Shown: positions 47,085-59,337, counted from the first letter of the stretch. The stretch is DNA of 64,000 nucleotides from Gnetum montanum (GCA_015680685.1 MNCI01028444.1:710804-774803), one strand, 5' to 3'. A program made the numbers and translations. The notes: generated from the letters alone by a model not told the origin.

Positions 47085-49061
47085 CCCTGCTCACTATTTC
47101 GGATCTCCTCCTTCCAAATCAATCATGGGGGAGACGTCCATCTCTACTAACCATTTGAGGCCCTCAGTTCCTTTTAAGTTTTTTTTTTTTTTACATATTT
47201 TTGTTTTACAAATTTCTTTAACTTTTCTTGTTTTTCTTTTGCAACATTGTTTATACTTTTTCATTTCTTTGTGTGACTATTTGTTTTGTTTGTTTTTGTT
47301 CTTATTTTTATCTTTGTTTATTGTTTTGATTTTTTTAGATTCATCACCTACTAAGTGCTCCTGATGGTGGTATGAACTGTATTCTATTGATTGCTAATGT
47401 TTAGCTTTTACCTTTGAGTTATAATGTTGATACTAAGGTATGGTTCTTTTGATATAACAAGCAATGAGTCCACATCATCCATGCATTCATTCATAAATTT
47501 CTATGGTCTCTCTTGGCTTTGAACTGTATAGTCTCTTTCTTTAATAATAAAACTATTAATGAATTGGTGACTGGGCATTTCTCAAACTAAGGAAGGACTC
47601 AAGGACTAAAAAGGATGTGGCTTCAAGGGGATTTGATGCATTTGTACTAGCTATTCTCTTGGGTGCTTGGATGTTTTCTTCTTGAGTTTTCCTTACCATT
47701 TTGACATTGCTCCATTATCAGGAAGCTAAGCCAATAAAAATAAGTCTTTGCATGGTGTGGTTCTCACGAAAAAAATAGTGAGAATTCAAAGCACACCCAT
47801 TAGACAAAATAATCATCTGGGCTACAAGCACTAGTTATGGAACTAAACAAACATGTTCCCTCTAAATAAGGCCCTCTCTCACTTCCTAATTTTCCTTTTC
47901 TTATCTTCCTCGGAATGTTGGTGACTCTTTGGCGAAAGCATTCTTGTTAGTTCAAGTGGATGGATTAGCCAAGTGTATTAATGCAAAGTCACTGGATGTG
48001 GATTGTTTAAGCCTGCATTTGGAATGAGATCTACTCAGTCACATTAACCATAACTACATCAGGGGCTATACACCACCTTGTTCTTGGGACTCCATTCCAT
48101 TCTCTTCTCCCCATCATTCTTTCTCCATTTTCCACCTCATTGCCGATTGTATCAATAGTCTATATTTTGGTTGATGCATTGTTTTCTCTCTTTGGTGAAT
48201 TCTTGGGGTTAAGTCTTTAACTCTTGCTCCCAAATGACATTTCCAAAGCCTACGGACTCTTTGAATGTGGGTTTGCCAGGGCATAAAGGGCATGAGCCTA
48301 CTTTGGGGAGGACCCACTGGCATTCCTATTTGATGCATCAGTTAACTTATTTTCCTTAAACATTTTCGCAATCAGCTTTTTGTTCTTTCATTCCCACCTC
48401 TGACATCCATTTTATCGACATTGTCATTGTTTCTTTTTCTCCATCTTTCTTATTCCTTATCTTTTTCCATTCTATCGCTACTAGGGGATCACTCTTAGTC
48501 ATGGGGGTCCTAATCCAATTTTTTCAATTTTTCCTAACCCCTACACCTTGGGTAGTCACCAGTGTTATATCTCTAGAATCTGTATTGGCCATATCATAAC
48601 TCAACCATTTTACCTTACACTGAGGCAAGGTATCAACTGTATTGTGATTTACTTATCATTTCTCATATGTGACTATGTTGTGTGTGCAAATGGCAATCGT
48701 ACAGCAATGGACTAGACCTAGAGAAAACACTCAAGATGGACTAATGTTGGAATAGTTGTGCAAGGAACAAGATTGATGGCACAGTTATGGATGGACAATG
48801 GAAGGTGCAATCTTGGCATTGGCAGCAACACATCTTCTCCTTTTCTCTCTTCTCTCTCAACTACCTAATAAGGCTAGATGTCAATTGTGTATAGTGTTCA
48901 CTCTTATGGTCATGAACACTAATGTTGTCATGTATTGTAATGATTGATTCATTCACACGTCATCCCATTCACCATTAGTTGTCATTCAAGTCAATAATCC
49001 CATACCTTCCCAACATTTTGTAAGGAACTCAAGGATGAGTTTTCATTCAGTCATGGGGGTA
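47085..49061 (+). other. Element F non-coding region between pol and 3' LTR
   Basis: It carries the polypurine tract just after pol (47126-47134), a T-rich stretch, the hairpin TTCTCAC/GTGAGAA (47761-47767, 47778-47784) and the block at about 48280-48320. Where D and E have the internal promoter (between positions matching 27690 and 28025 of D), F has a deletion. Where ORF3 should start (about 48695) there is an ATG followed by about 20 codons and a stop. The 3' polypurine tract ATGGGGGTA is at 49053-49061. Confidence 0.78.
47761..47784 (+). repeat. Conserved hairpin in the post-integrase region (element F)
   Basis: Arms TTCTCAC and GTGAGAA enclose an A-rich 10-base loop. Compared with E (TTCCCAT/ATGGGAA), two base pairs have changed on both sides, so pairing is kept. 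Confidence 0.7.
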
Positions 49062-49851
49062 TGATGAGCCACGATATCGCGTACGCGATATCACATCCAC
49101 CACGCTATATCACGTCCTACCTCATCTTCTATAAATAAGAGGTGGCACCCTTGGTTCCAAGGTAGTTAGACTTAGACCCTTAGCTAGATTCTTGCAATTT
49201 AGTCATTCCAGAGTTAGAATTATTTTTGTGTGCCCGTAGGAGTCATAGAGTGAATGGATCCTTATTCGAGCAATTTGTACCTGAGCACAATTTTATGTAC
49301 GGCAATAAAGACAAACTTTATGATAAACCTTGCAGCATACATATTAAGCTAATTAGTAATTAATGATTGTTTAATGCTTTCCTAGTTAATTAATATCTCT
49401 CTCAACCTTCAACCCCTTTAGTCAAATACACTCAATACGATCGCTTCGAGCATGCGTGTAGCGCTTGGTAACCCAGTAACGATTAGCGTTTAGTAATCCC
49501 AGCAGTGTTGCACTGGTTCAGGATGTGGACAGCAAGTGGGAACGAATACTAGTGTTAGGAACATTTAGAAACTAGTTAATGAATAGTTAATGTAAGCTAG
49601 TCACTTAGTTCTCTCTCCCTCTCCTTTATTAGCAGAAGACATAAAAAAGACAAAAGCTATAAAAATCATATACCTCAAGCTTACTTAATCATACAACCAT
49701 GAAAATACAAGTAAGTTTGGGAAGACAACGATTGATTAACCCTAAGTGTTCCATTAAGGCGCATAAGCACTTAGTCCTTGGAGTTCAACCAGATCGTGCT
49801 TGAACGCTCGTATTCATATGGTTGAGTGTAGGCATACCTCACCACTCATCA
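49062..49851 (+). repeat. 3' LTR of element F
   Basis: It is 790 bp, TGATGAGCCACG to ACCACTCATCA. A perfect 20-bp palindrome GATATCGCGTACGCGATATC lies at 49073-49092. TATA and AATAAA are placed as in the 5' copy. Confidence 0.93.
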
Positions 49852-51831
49852 TTTGCTATTCTAATGACACCCTCAAGCATGCTCCCTTGGCCTCATGGGT
49901 ATAAATCATGAATGATAAGGCATCAACAACCACTCAAGAAGAGGAGTTTCCACCACCACCACCCACTTAGGAGACAACACAAGAGGCTTGCATAGTCCAT
50001 GAGCATCTACAACAAATTCAAGAACAACTCTTGAGTGAACAAGAGCAACAACTAGGAACGAGTGGGGTAGATCCATTTGTGTATCGACCAATGATGAGTC
50101 ACCATAATGAGGTGGCCCGAACAATTAGCCAAATCACAATTCTTGAGAGGTGATCCTATTTTCTTTACCCAAAGAACACAACTACCTTCAAGGTTAGATC
50201 CTAATGCTTAAGAGATGATGGTTTCATTAGCAACACATCATCTATTCCCAAAAATCTCTAGGAATGCCATCACTTTCTCAATGAGGTTGGAGGAAGGTGA
50301 AGAGGCAACTGTCTTGGTGATGTAGCACTAAGGGTAGGAGATAGTAGCAGAAGTGGTAGCTAACTATGTAGCTAAAGCATTGAATGCATCCATAGCATTT
50401 GTACCAAACATATCTACAATTCAAGATGTGCAAACATTTGTAGGCATGATCAATAGGAAATTGAATGCAACCTAGCATGAACAGTTGTTAGAATGACTAG
50501 TAGGAACTTGGCAACTAACTCTAAACATCTTTGATCTCCCAGAGAACATCATTGTAACCTAGTTGGAGCTACTGAATGCAAGGGGTAGATGCATCATTTT
50601 GAAGGGGCAACTAAAAATGGCTCAAGGGAAAAATCAATGCTTGGCCACAAAGGTTGCTAAAATTTGTGCTCAACTTGTAGAACAAACAATCCTTAGCTTA
50701 GCAATGACAAGATATGAAGCTATCAAATAGCTTCAAGAATGATTTCAAAAGGTTGAGGAGGAAGCAGTAGTGACCATCTTCAAACAGTCCATGGTAGAAG
50801 CTGAAATGCACTCAATCAAAAAGGACTTGAATTAAATGTGCCAGGAGAATGAAGCATTGACTATGCAAAATCATTGCCTACAAAATGTTGATGCTCAAAA
50901 AGATCAAATGCAAGAGTTCATTCATCAATAGCAAGAGCAACTTGCTAGAGTCAACATTGAATTGAGGAAATTAGCTATGGTGAACCACAATCTATCAATG
51001 GAGGAGGTATGCACCTTGCAATAAAAGTCTGCCATTGAGATCTCCACCTGGAAGAACAACACTCTCAAATTTGAAAGAATGAAAAATCTTTACATGGACT
51101 AGGTTGGCTTGCAAAAGGAAATTAATGAAAAAGAAATCCAAATGGTAAAGACAAAAGTGAATGAAGTACTCCAGCAAGGAAGAGAGATGTAGCAGCCCAT
51201 CCTTGATGGGATTGGTGCCTATAACAAAGCAAAGATCCACTTGAAGGAGTTGTAGATCAAGGAAATGATAGAGTATATGGAGGTAGCCAGTCTCTGTTAC
51301 GCAAACCTGGAAATGTTGACAACACTGTGGTCAAAATTAGAGAAACAAGTGGCTAGCTCATATTTGCTATAGGAGGCCGAGTTCAAACATTACAAGGACA
51401 CCAAGAAAAAGCTTAAGACTGCTAACGCTGAACTCAAAGTTCTCAAGGGGTAATTCATAGATCAATGATCCATCACCAAGGACCTAGACAAATGGATGAA
51501 TGACTACCTGGAGCTGAAGAACACAATGAGAGCATTTGACATTGAACATAAACAATTCACTGCCTGGTTTGTCAATGTCAAGGAGTTTTTTCTAATGATC
51601 CTATGTCCTTGGTATGTGCTTGTTCCAACCCAAATTGGGGAAGCTACATGGATGGTGCATGATCCTAAGAGTAAGGAGGAGAAAATGAAAGCACTATTGG
51701 ATGCTTTCCACCTCCCACCTGAAGTTGCAACAGCAATAAGACAACTATAGTCACCTCAACCACCGGTAGTACATGAAGTCGATGAAGGTCCCTTAGAGCC
51801 TCAAGAACCACCACTGCCTAGGATCATTTGA
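49852..51831 (+). pseudogene. Element E ORF3, second part
   Basis: It continues ORF3 exactly where F interrupted it. A Pro run (about 49950-49970) corresponds to the one in D near 29310. Long coiled-coil-like stretches follow (about 50550-51480). A clean C-terminal stretch of 84 codons at 51496-51750 contains F-T-A-W-F-V-N-V-K-E-F and K-A-L-L-D-A-F-H-L-P-P-E. The stop is TGA at 51829-51831, after a Pro-rich tail. About ten TAG/TAA codons stand where Gln would fit. The coiled coil suggests self-association; no enzyme motif is seen. Confidence 0.7.
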
Positions 51832-52081
51832 TCTTCTTCAATAAGCTTCATACCATCAAGGAACATGTTGTCCAATTTTTGAAGAGTTATGTCATGGTGT
51901 TCAATTTTGTGTCTTGAACACCACCATTTTTGTAATGTGTTCATCCATACACCTAGGCACTCCATTTTTTATCAAAGTTAGTTAGTCTTGTTTTGTTGAA
52001 GAAAAAGTCAATCAATAATCCCATACCTTTCCAATTTTGTAAAAGAGCTCAAGGATGAGTTTTCATTCAATCATTGGGGTA

Positions 52082-53073
52082 TGATGAGTCTTCATTGGTT
52101 AGTTGCATTGATGGGGCCTCATCGATGCATCTATCTATCGCCTATAAATATGTGCCTACCAACTGCATTTATAGCAATCTAGATTTTAGTAGCAATGAAG
52201 CTCTTGCATTTTTTCCATTCAACGAGACCTTGTTAACACATCTCACCCTACATCGATAAGGCCTCATCTACGCAATGTCTGTATGTCACCTATAAATACT
52301 TGCCTACCAGCTGCATTTATGGTAATCTAGATTTCAATAGCAATAAAGCTCTTGCATTTTTTCCATTCAAAAGTTAGAATTTTTTCCCTAAGTGCCCACA
52401 ATAGGAGTCATTGAGTATACAGATCTCTATTCAAGCATTATTTTACCTAAGCACGATAGTGTGTGTGACAATAAAGACAAGCTTTCTAATAAACCTTGCA
52501 ACACTTTAGATAGATTAGCTGTTTCATTTATGCATTCAATGTTTTCAATTATTTGTTAACTACTTTCAATTAATTTGCAAATATTTTCTATGAAATGAGT
52601 TAATGAAGTAATTAAGCTAGATAGATTAAATACATAAGTATGACTACTTCGAGCATAACACATATTCACTTGGTAATCCTAGCAGCATTATTACTTGGTA
52701 CGCCCAATAGCGTAGCACTTCATCACTTGGTTTAGAACATGTATGGAAAGTGGGAACAGATGCTTATGTTAGGATTAGTTAAATGCTAATAAATAAGTTA
52801 ATTTATATTAGTTAATCAAATTACTTTTATTCATATTTGAGCACTCATCTATAAAACATCAAAATGATAAAAATGAAATGCATCAATTCCACTTAACCAT
52901 ACCAACAAATGTCACAAGTGTAATTGGGAAGACAACAATTGACCTTAAGGTTAAATTCACTTCCTAAATGGCTAGTGTGCTAGAAACAATTAAGTCCAAG
53001 GAATTCAACGAGGTCACACATGAATGCTTTGTGATTCATATGGTTAGGCGTAGGGGTACCTCGCCGCTCATCA
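52082..53073 (+). repeat. 3' LTR of element E with duplicated promoter
   Basis: It is 992 bp, TGATGAGTCTTC to CGCTCATCA, and longer than the others because a 148-bp unit is repeated in tandem (about 52106-52253 and 52254-52380). Each unit holds a GGCCTCATC motif (52115 and 52260) and TATAAATA (52143-52150 and 52291-52298). Gag sequence of element G follows directly. Confidence 0.9.
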
Positions 53074-54540
53074 GAGAGTTTTGCAAAAGGGAGAGTATAG
53101 AGGAATATAACCAATTTCCAACCCTTTGCAAAAAGGATATTCAAATTATGATTAGAAAGAAGATATAGCTATTTATGAGTTAATTTTACATTAAACCTTA
53201 CAAACACAAAAGTCTATCGTTAAGATTGAAGCAAGGGTAGATAAGATGTGGGAGTTAACAAAGGTAAAGCAACTACAATTAAGTGATAAAGATAAGAAGA
53301 GAAAAAAGAACAAGAAAATATATAAGGACACTTATCCACAAAAAGAAGAGGAGGCTACAATAGAAGAGGTTATAAAATTAGATTTAGAGGATAAGGATGG
53401 ATGTGACATTTATCAATATGAACATCCAAAGGACTATTTCCTAGTTATGTTACATTTATAAGAGTATGGAACATTCACTTTAAATCCCAAGTTCATGGAA
53501 AAGCAAATATCTAGGATATTACCTTATCCACAAGGCAATTATAGAGAATCCTACAACCAACAATACTATCCAAGTAGGACTTCTCCTCAATCTCAAGACT
53601 ACTATTAATAAGAATGGAAAAACCTAAAGTTGTGGGGGATCCCATCACCAAACCAGCAATATCCCTATTGCTAGTTGAACCCTTATGGATAGTATGTTCA
53701 ACAACTTATTTCTCTCAATGGTTCTACTATCGATGCCTCAACTCACTACCACTATTATCCTCTTGAATACCACTAACCTACAACATCTCCTGTGGAATCA
53801 TCATCCCATGCCTCTCATCATTCATCACATCCTTAATACTATCATACTCCCCTTCAACATATGCCATAACCAATAATGCAAAAACAATTGGCACCACAAC
53901 TTCAAAAAAAGAATGCAATTTATGTTATGAACATATAAATAAATAATAGTGCTAGTAGCCCTCAGCAAAACCTTGAAAATTCCCTTTCTTTAGGATAGTT
54001 CCCACATGTGTAAATAAAACTAGTGAACATACTAGCTCATCAAAACTAGCATAAGGATAACATGGTGCAGCCCCATTCCTTACAAAAATAATGCCTTCTA
54101 ATCCTACACAAGATCCAACAACCCTTCCCACTCCAAAACAAAACATAAAAGTTGAACAAGATATTGTGGAGAGATAGAAAATTTCATACAACACTAATAA
54201 TGATAAAGGGTGTATTTATGGGCCAACTTGTGTTATGAACATACAAAAAAATAATAGTGCTAGTAGCCCTTAGCCAAAAGCTTGAAAACATCCTTTCTTT
54301 AGTATAGTTTCCACACATGTAAATAAAACTAGTAAACCTACTTGCTCATCAAAACTAGCACAAGAAAAACATGTTCTAACCTTCTTCCTTACAAAACTAA
54401 TGCCTTCTAGTCCTACACAAGAGCCAACAATCCTTCCCACTTCAAAACAAAACATAAAAGCCAAACATGGTATTGTTGAGAGACAAAAAATTTCATAAAT
54501 TACTAATAATGATAAAGGGTGTAGTTATGGGCCAAAGGTT
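53074..54540 (+). pseudogene. gag: Element G gag relic
   Basis: The first codons read E-F-C-K-R-E-S-I-E-E-Y-N, matching F near 42390 (L-R-K-R-E-S-V-E-E-Y-N). The knuckle region near 53400 reads D-G-C-D-I-Y-Q-Y-E-H-P-K, with the second Cys changed to Tyr. The C-terminal part contains a 308-bp tandem duplication. Stops and frameshifts are common. Confidence 0.75.
53924..54540 (+). repeat. 308-bp tandem duplication in element G gag
   Basis: Two units are offset by 308 bp, for example AATAATAGTGC at 53942 and 54250. Both contain the phrases CTAGTAGCCCT and AATGATAAAGGGTGTA. The units differ at scattered positions, so the event is old. Confidence 0.85.
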
Positions 54541-57307
54541 CAAAGTATTAAAATGATCCCTATACCAACCCACAACAAACTTGAGGAATAAGTGTGTGTG
54601 CAAAACCATGTTTACATAATAGCCACAACACCAAAAGACACCTAGTGACTAGAAAATGAGAATATCAAATCATCCACAAGATGCATGGAAACATCCAACA
54701 TACTTATCAACTCTTGTCCTAAGAAAATGAAGTAAAAAAAGAGCTTAGAGAAGGACATCTTACACTCTAACTATTCACTAGAAGAAAATGTTAAACAAGG
54801 AGACCCAAAAACTAAAATAGAAAATCTAAAAACAAACATATTTGGACCTTCTAAAAAGAAAACACCTTCTAGTCCAGCTGAATATATGTCTCCAAATAAT
54901 CAACACTTGATTATCATATGTGCTAAGTGAAAACTTAAATTACTAAAGATGATAAATGAGAAACATATGGTGTATAACAAAAGAAATATGTGGTCCTTTT
55001 TCTAAATGCTTGTCCATAAGTTTAATCATGGAAGAGATGCCTCATCTTATATCAAGAACTGATAAGTGCATTTTTACTTTTCATTTTACAATTTTTTATC
55101 ATTTTTCTATTCTTAAAAACTTTCAAATTCTTAATACATTTTACATGTATTGTTATTTTTTCTTTTCTTTATAATTTTCTCTTTTCTTAAGACATTTCCT
55201 TTGTGTTTTGTGGATATTTACTATGTTTTTGTTAATAATGTTGCTAGTCATGATGTAGAAGTCAACACCATGTGTTACATCTTTATCCTATGCTATCAAG
55301 ATGATTGGGTAAATAATTATGTAAAGAAGTGAAACCACATCATCTATGCCTTTAGTTTCTATAAATAAGGGGTCTTTCTAATGAAAGTAATATGGTTTTT
55401 CTTACATGAAACTAAAATTAACTCATGACCATTATGCCTTAAATAAAAGGGGAAGGACCAAGGGAAAATGGAAAAGGTGTAACATCAAGGAGATTTGCTA
55501 ATTTTTTGAACTTTCCCTATAGGTCTTACTACTCCATGTGTTTATATCATTACTCATGATTTAATGTTGATGGAAGCATGTTGTTGAATAAGTGTTTCCT
55601 TACCATGTCACTAAAAATACATGTTACCCATACCTAAGAAAAGACATGTTATCCATTTCTAACAATAGGCTACTTTTGGGAATCCTAAAGGTCTCTTTGA
55701 TTAGTCTCATTATGTGACTAGAAAGACATATTACCAATGTTTAAAAGTACTTCTCTAATGAGATTAGCATTGACTATGGGGCTAGAAAGACATGTTACCC
55801 ATGCATGAAAGCATCCTTCTAACTAATGGCTAAGTTTCCTCAAATTTTAACGTTTAAGTAATTACTCAAAATCTTCCTTATTTTCTTTTGTTGAGTAGTA
55901 ATTTTTTCATATGGTTGTAGTGATCCTATGGTGGTAAGTTTGAATGATGCAATGTGATGTCACTAGCAAAGGTATGGACTAGGTCTAAAACTCGAATGAA
56001 TAGATATGATGGTCATCTTAATTACAATTGACATAAGGGCCTATTTTGGACATGATAATTTACCTTACATCTTAGTCTCTCCAATCCCTTCTCATCCCAT
56101 TAGTCACCTCACCACTACATGCAATTATGTACCTAATGATTTTGTATAGTATAGTGCAGGATCTTAACCAAGGTAGTTATGTTCTGTTTGAAATAAAGGC
56201 ATGACTCACATTTAACTTCTAAGGTATCCACAAACATCTATAGGAGTGGTTACGCAAGGGCATTATGGCTAGAGCCTACTTTGGGAAGGACCAACTTACC
56301 TGACCTTTCTTTTATCATAGCTTTGAACTAAAACATCACATCTTGAAGGACATCATGGGAATCTTCTCTAAATTAATGCATGATTTTGAGACTACTTCTC
56401 ATCAATTTTGATTAATTTTTAATGATTTTATATTGAATTATCCTTCAAATTCAATATTTCTTAGTCATTTTAAAATTGCATGTTTTTCAATATTCCAATG
56501 CATTTGTGAATCAAACCTTTTATTTTAGTTGTTCAAAAACTTGTGAGCTTTTGAAGTTAAGCTCATTTACCATGGGGGCTAGGATGTGATTTTTTGAAAT
56601 TATTCTAACACCCCATTTTCAAACATTACGATAACTAATAGTAATAATAAGCAAAATAACTTTAAAAACTTAATGATTTTAGTTATCTCAGAGACTTGGA
56701 AACATTATTTTGTAATCACCTTAAGCCTAAATATTAAATTTTTTCAAGTTTTAAGCTAACCAAGGATTCAAAAAAGAGTTAATTACTAAAAATTACCAAA
56801 ACTAATGTTGATCCTTCGGTGATTGCAAATGATGCCAAAAGAAATGCCTAAGGTTTAAGGCCTTTTGCAAGGAAAGGAAAAGAGGCCAAGAGGAGGACAT
56901 GTCCATGGACAAATAGTAGATACAAGAGTTAAAGCTCAAACATCACATGTTTGCAGCCTAGAAAACCATGGGTTGATGAGGAGAAATTTTAGTTCATCCT
57001 TCAAAAAGTTCTTCATAAAAAGAGAAGAGTCAACATAACAACTGAGCTTGAAAAAATTGCCACCACTAGCAATAGCCTAGAGATTCATCATCAACAAATT
57101 TTTGACTTTTGCAATTTTCTAAACCTTGCTATTTGTCTAGTCCTTTTGTCCTTCTGTAATACATCTACTCAAGTAAAATTTTGTAATGTGGCATTCAAGT
57201 TTTGTCATAGTAGCTAATTTAGTCTTGATCACCCCATAATTTTTGTAACGGAACATTGTCCATTTATATATAACTCAAGGAAGATTTTTTGGTGAGTTGT
57301 GGGGCTA
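54541..57307 (+). other. Element G remnant: post-protease scrap and non-coding region
   Basis: About 54560-54660 matches the stretch after protease in F (near 44010-44060). From about 54960 the match moves to the region after integrase in the other elements, with a G-poor form of the post-pol tract (55028-55040), so all of RT to integrase is missing. 56570-56590 has an ATGGGGGCTA tract. A possible ORF3 start (ATG near 56830, M-P-K-E-M-P-K) decays at once. A polypurine tract TTGTGGGGCTA precedes the LTR. Confidence 0.65.
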
Positions 57308-58304
57308 TGAAGAAGCATCATTTTATCAAGCATGTCAGCCAGCTATGATATCACAAATGCTATGTCACATCTGCATCAACGCATCCCCATCGATGCATCT
57401 CAATTATTTACTACATCATAGATGCTACATGCATCTGCTATAACTTAACTATGTCAAAGCATCTCCATTAATACAACCTTGTCAACATATCCCCACTAAC
57501 GTAGCCAAATTCATTAATACATATGCATCAATGCAATGTCTTTATTTGTCTATAAATATGCAAGCATTTGCCATATATTTGACATCATTTGGTTAATAGT
57601 ATAGCCAAAATCTTTTAGTTTTCTTCTATAGTCTTGGCAAACAATCAATAGATTCTTGCAACATTGATTTGAGTTAATTGTATAGTATCTTATTTAAGTG
57701 CATTATACCTAAATACATTCCATAAATGGCAATAAGATCAAGATTGATTCATATTCATTGCAACACTTTGACTTAGAATAGATTTTCTTTCAATGTAATT
57801 TACTTTCAATGTACTTAGTTAATAATTACATTTTCATGCTTATTAATCAATTAGTGTAATGAGTGTAACCAATTTTCATCATAAACACTTATTCGCTTGA
57901 TAATCCTAGTAGTGTTATTACTTGGTTCACCCAGTAGCATAACACTTGGTAATTGCAATAGTGGGTATGTGAGTTTAGGACATGTACAATAAGTTGGAAA
58001 CATACACTCATCATCCTTAAGATTTTTTGGGATTTAATTTTATTATTAATTAGATTAAATAAATAATTTCTATTTTGTTGATTAGTTTAGCTTAAGGCCC
58101 CAACAACATCATAATTATATGCCTCCCTTTGGACTAAACCATACGTAATAGAGTCATCACTAGTCCAAGTGGGAAGGCAATGACTTGAGATCAATGCTTA
58201 ATGATCTAGATACTACCCTAGTCTCATCCATGGAATTGGACCATATTGCATGTGAACACTTGTGATCTATATGGTTGGACACATGGGACACTTGTCACTC
58301 ATAA
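57308..58304 (+). repeat. 3' LTR of element G
   Basis: It is 997 bp, TGAAGAAGCATC to CACTCATAA. The U3 part has several ATCGATGCATC- and CATCAATGCA-type motifs (about 57380-57530) before TATAAATA at about 57552. It has few CpG sites. Confidence 0.8.
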
Positions 58305-58656
58305 AACATCACTAGAAGAAGGTGTCACAAATTTTTAGCCACTAAGTAGTAAATCTATATTATGAGAATCAATATAAATTTCTACATCAATGGAAGTAAA
58401 AATTTTAGCATCAATAGAAGAAGTTGGAAAATTGATAATTTTGAAGAAATTAGATTCACCAGCAAAATCCTTGAGATTCACAAAACTTCAAAAACTTGGC
58501 TTGCATAAGAAAACCCTCGATAATTACAAAATTGAATCATGCATGTTATAGTAGGCGTAGAGTATTGTGTTGAGATCTTATAAGCCTATCATAATTGTTG
58601 TTTGATCAAAATAGAAAGAAAAGAGGAAGGGGATCAAGGAAAGTAGAACTAGTAGA

Positions 58657-58745
58657 CTAACTCAGTGTTACCTACTAGAATTAAACTCATAACTTGATGT
58701 TTCCAAATCAAGAGTTTACTACTAGGCTAACATGTTATTATTATA
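58657..58745 (-). mobile_element. tRNA-derived SINE fragment
   Basis: On the minus strand it reads GTTAGCCTAGTAGTAAACTC (box A-like), then CTTGATTTGGAAACATCAAG and a box B-like GAGTTTAATTCTAG. It is the same family as the copy at 16431. Confidence 0.68.
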
Positions 58746-58825
58746 TCCAAAAAGAGGAAGCCAAAAAAATTTATGAAAAGCATTGAGATATTATCATAGT
58801 GACAACAATCTTGATTTGGAAATTT

Positions 58826-58965
58826 TAGGTGTTAGCTTAACAATTAGACTCTTGATTTGGCTTTAAATCATGAGTTTGATTTTCATGGGCAATGTTGAGT
58901 TATAAAGTTTTTATTTGACTCTATATGTTAAGGATAAATATTAATTTTTTATTAGCAAAATGACA
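58826..58965 (+). mobile_element. tRNA-derived SINE
   Basis: Box A-like GTTAGCTTAACAATTAGACT, box B-like GAGTTTGATTTTCATGGG, then the family body GAGTTATAAAGTTTTTATTT. Same family as 16431. Confidence 0.68.
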
Positions 58966-58998
58966 TCAAGAGTGGTAGTACAACCCCTACCTACATAG

Positions 58999-59150
58999 CA
59001 TGATAGATGTTACCACTAAAAAAGAGTATTCACCACAAGGCTAATTCATTGTTACTACACCCATAAGGAAAGGCAAGAATTATACTCACAACCTTCTAAC
59101 CAAGGAATAAGTGCCTTGACCTTTGTGCTACATCCCTATTGCTAAAAAAG
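58999..59150 (-). mobile_element. Two SINE heads in tandem, decayed
   Basis: On the minus strand, one piece (59075-59150) reads GATGTAGCACAAAGGTCAAG, then a degenerate box B GGTTGTGAGTATAATTC. The next (58999-59058) has GAATTAGCCTTGTGGTGAAT, a box A-like head. The first looks like a different SINE subfamily. Confidence 0.5.
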
Positions 59151-59337
59151 TTTCAAATTCTAACAAGACCTGTCCAACATCCCTGCACCACCCCCACCAT
59201 GCCCTCTCCCCTAGAAAAAAGTTAGGAAATTAAAAGGTTAAAACAAATATGATAAAACTATAATAAATAAAGCTTTAACTATTGGTATAGGCAAAGGCCA
59301 AATAAAACTCATGAAGCTAATGTCATTTTCTTAAGAT

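Larger units (their letters stand above)
40029..49851 (+). mobile_element. Element F: complete Athila-type retrotransposon without ORF3, nested in E
   Basis: It is 9.82 kb, with LTRs at 40029-40821 and 49062-49851 (roughly 93% alike by eye, mostly transitions). The 5-bp target copies TTCAC (left) and TTTGC (right) have diverged, but both align to the same place (TCTAC) in the unbroken ORF3 of D. Gag, protease and pol are all recognisable with few stops. ORF3 and the internal promoter block are absent, and the primer site is deleted. It is the youngest complete element here. Confidence 0.95.
35630..53073 (+). mobile_element. Element E: 5'-truncated ORF3-type retrotransposon, split by element F
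   Basis: It begins inside the end of RNase H at about 35630, without 5' LTR, gag or RT. Integrase, the non-coding region, internal promoter-like block and first part of ORF3 run to 40028. Element F fills 40029-49851. ORF3 resumes at 49852 and ends at 51831, and the 3' LTR is 52082-53073. Comparison with the unbroken ORF3 of D shows that the two parts join with no loss. Directly after its LTR comes gag sequence of element G, so E inserted in G. Confidence 0.92.
53074..58304 (+). mobile_element. Element G: old retrotransposon without pol, host of element E
   Basis: It starts in gag at the E insertion point and ends with a 997-bp LTR (57308-58304). Between them are the gag tail, a short degraded piece, and the post-integrase non-coding region; RT, RNase H and integrase are absent and ORF3 is reduced to a trace. 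The 5' half is not in the window, probably lost with the 5' half of E. It has few CpG sites and is the most decayed member. Confidence 0.8.
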
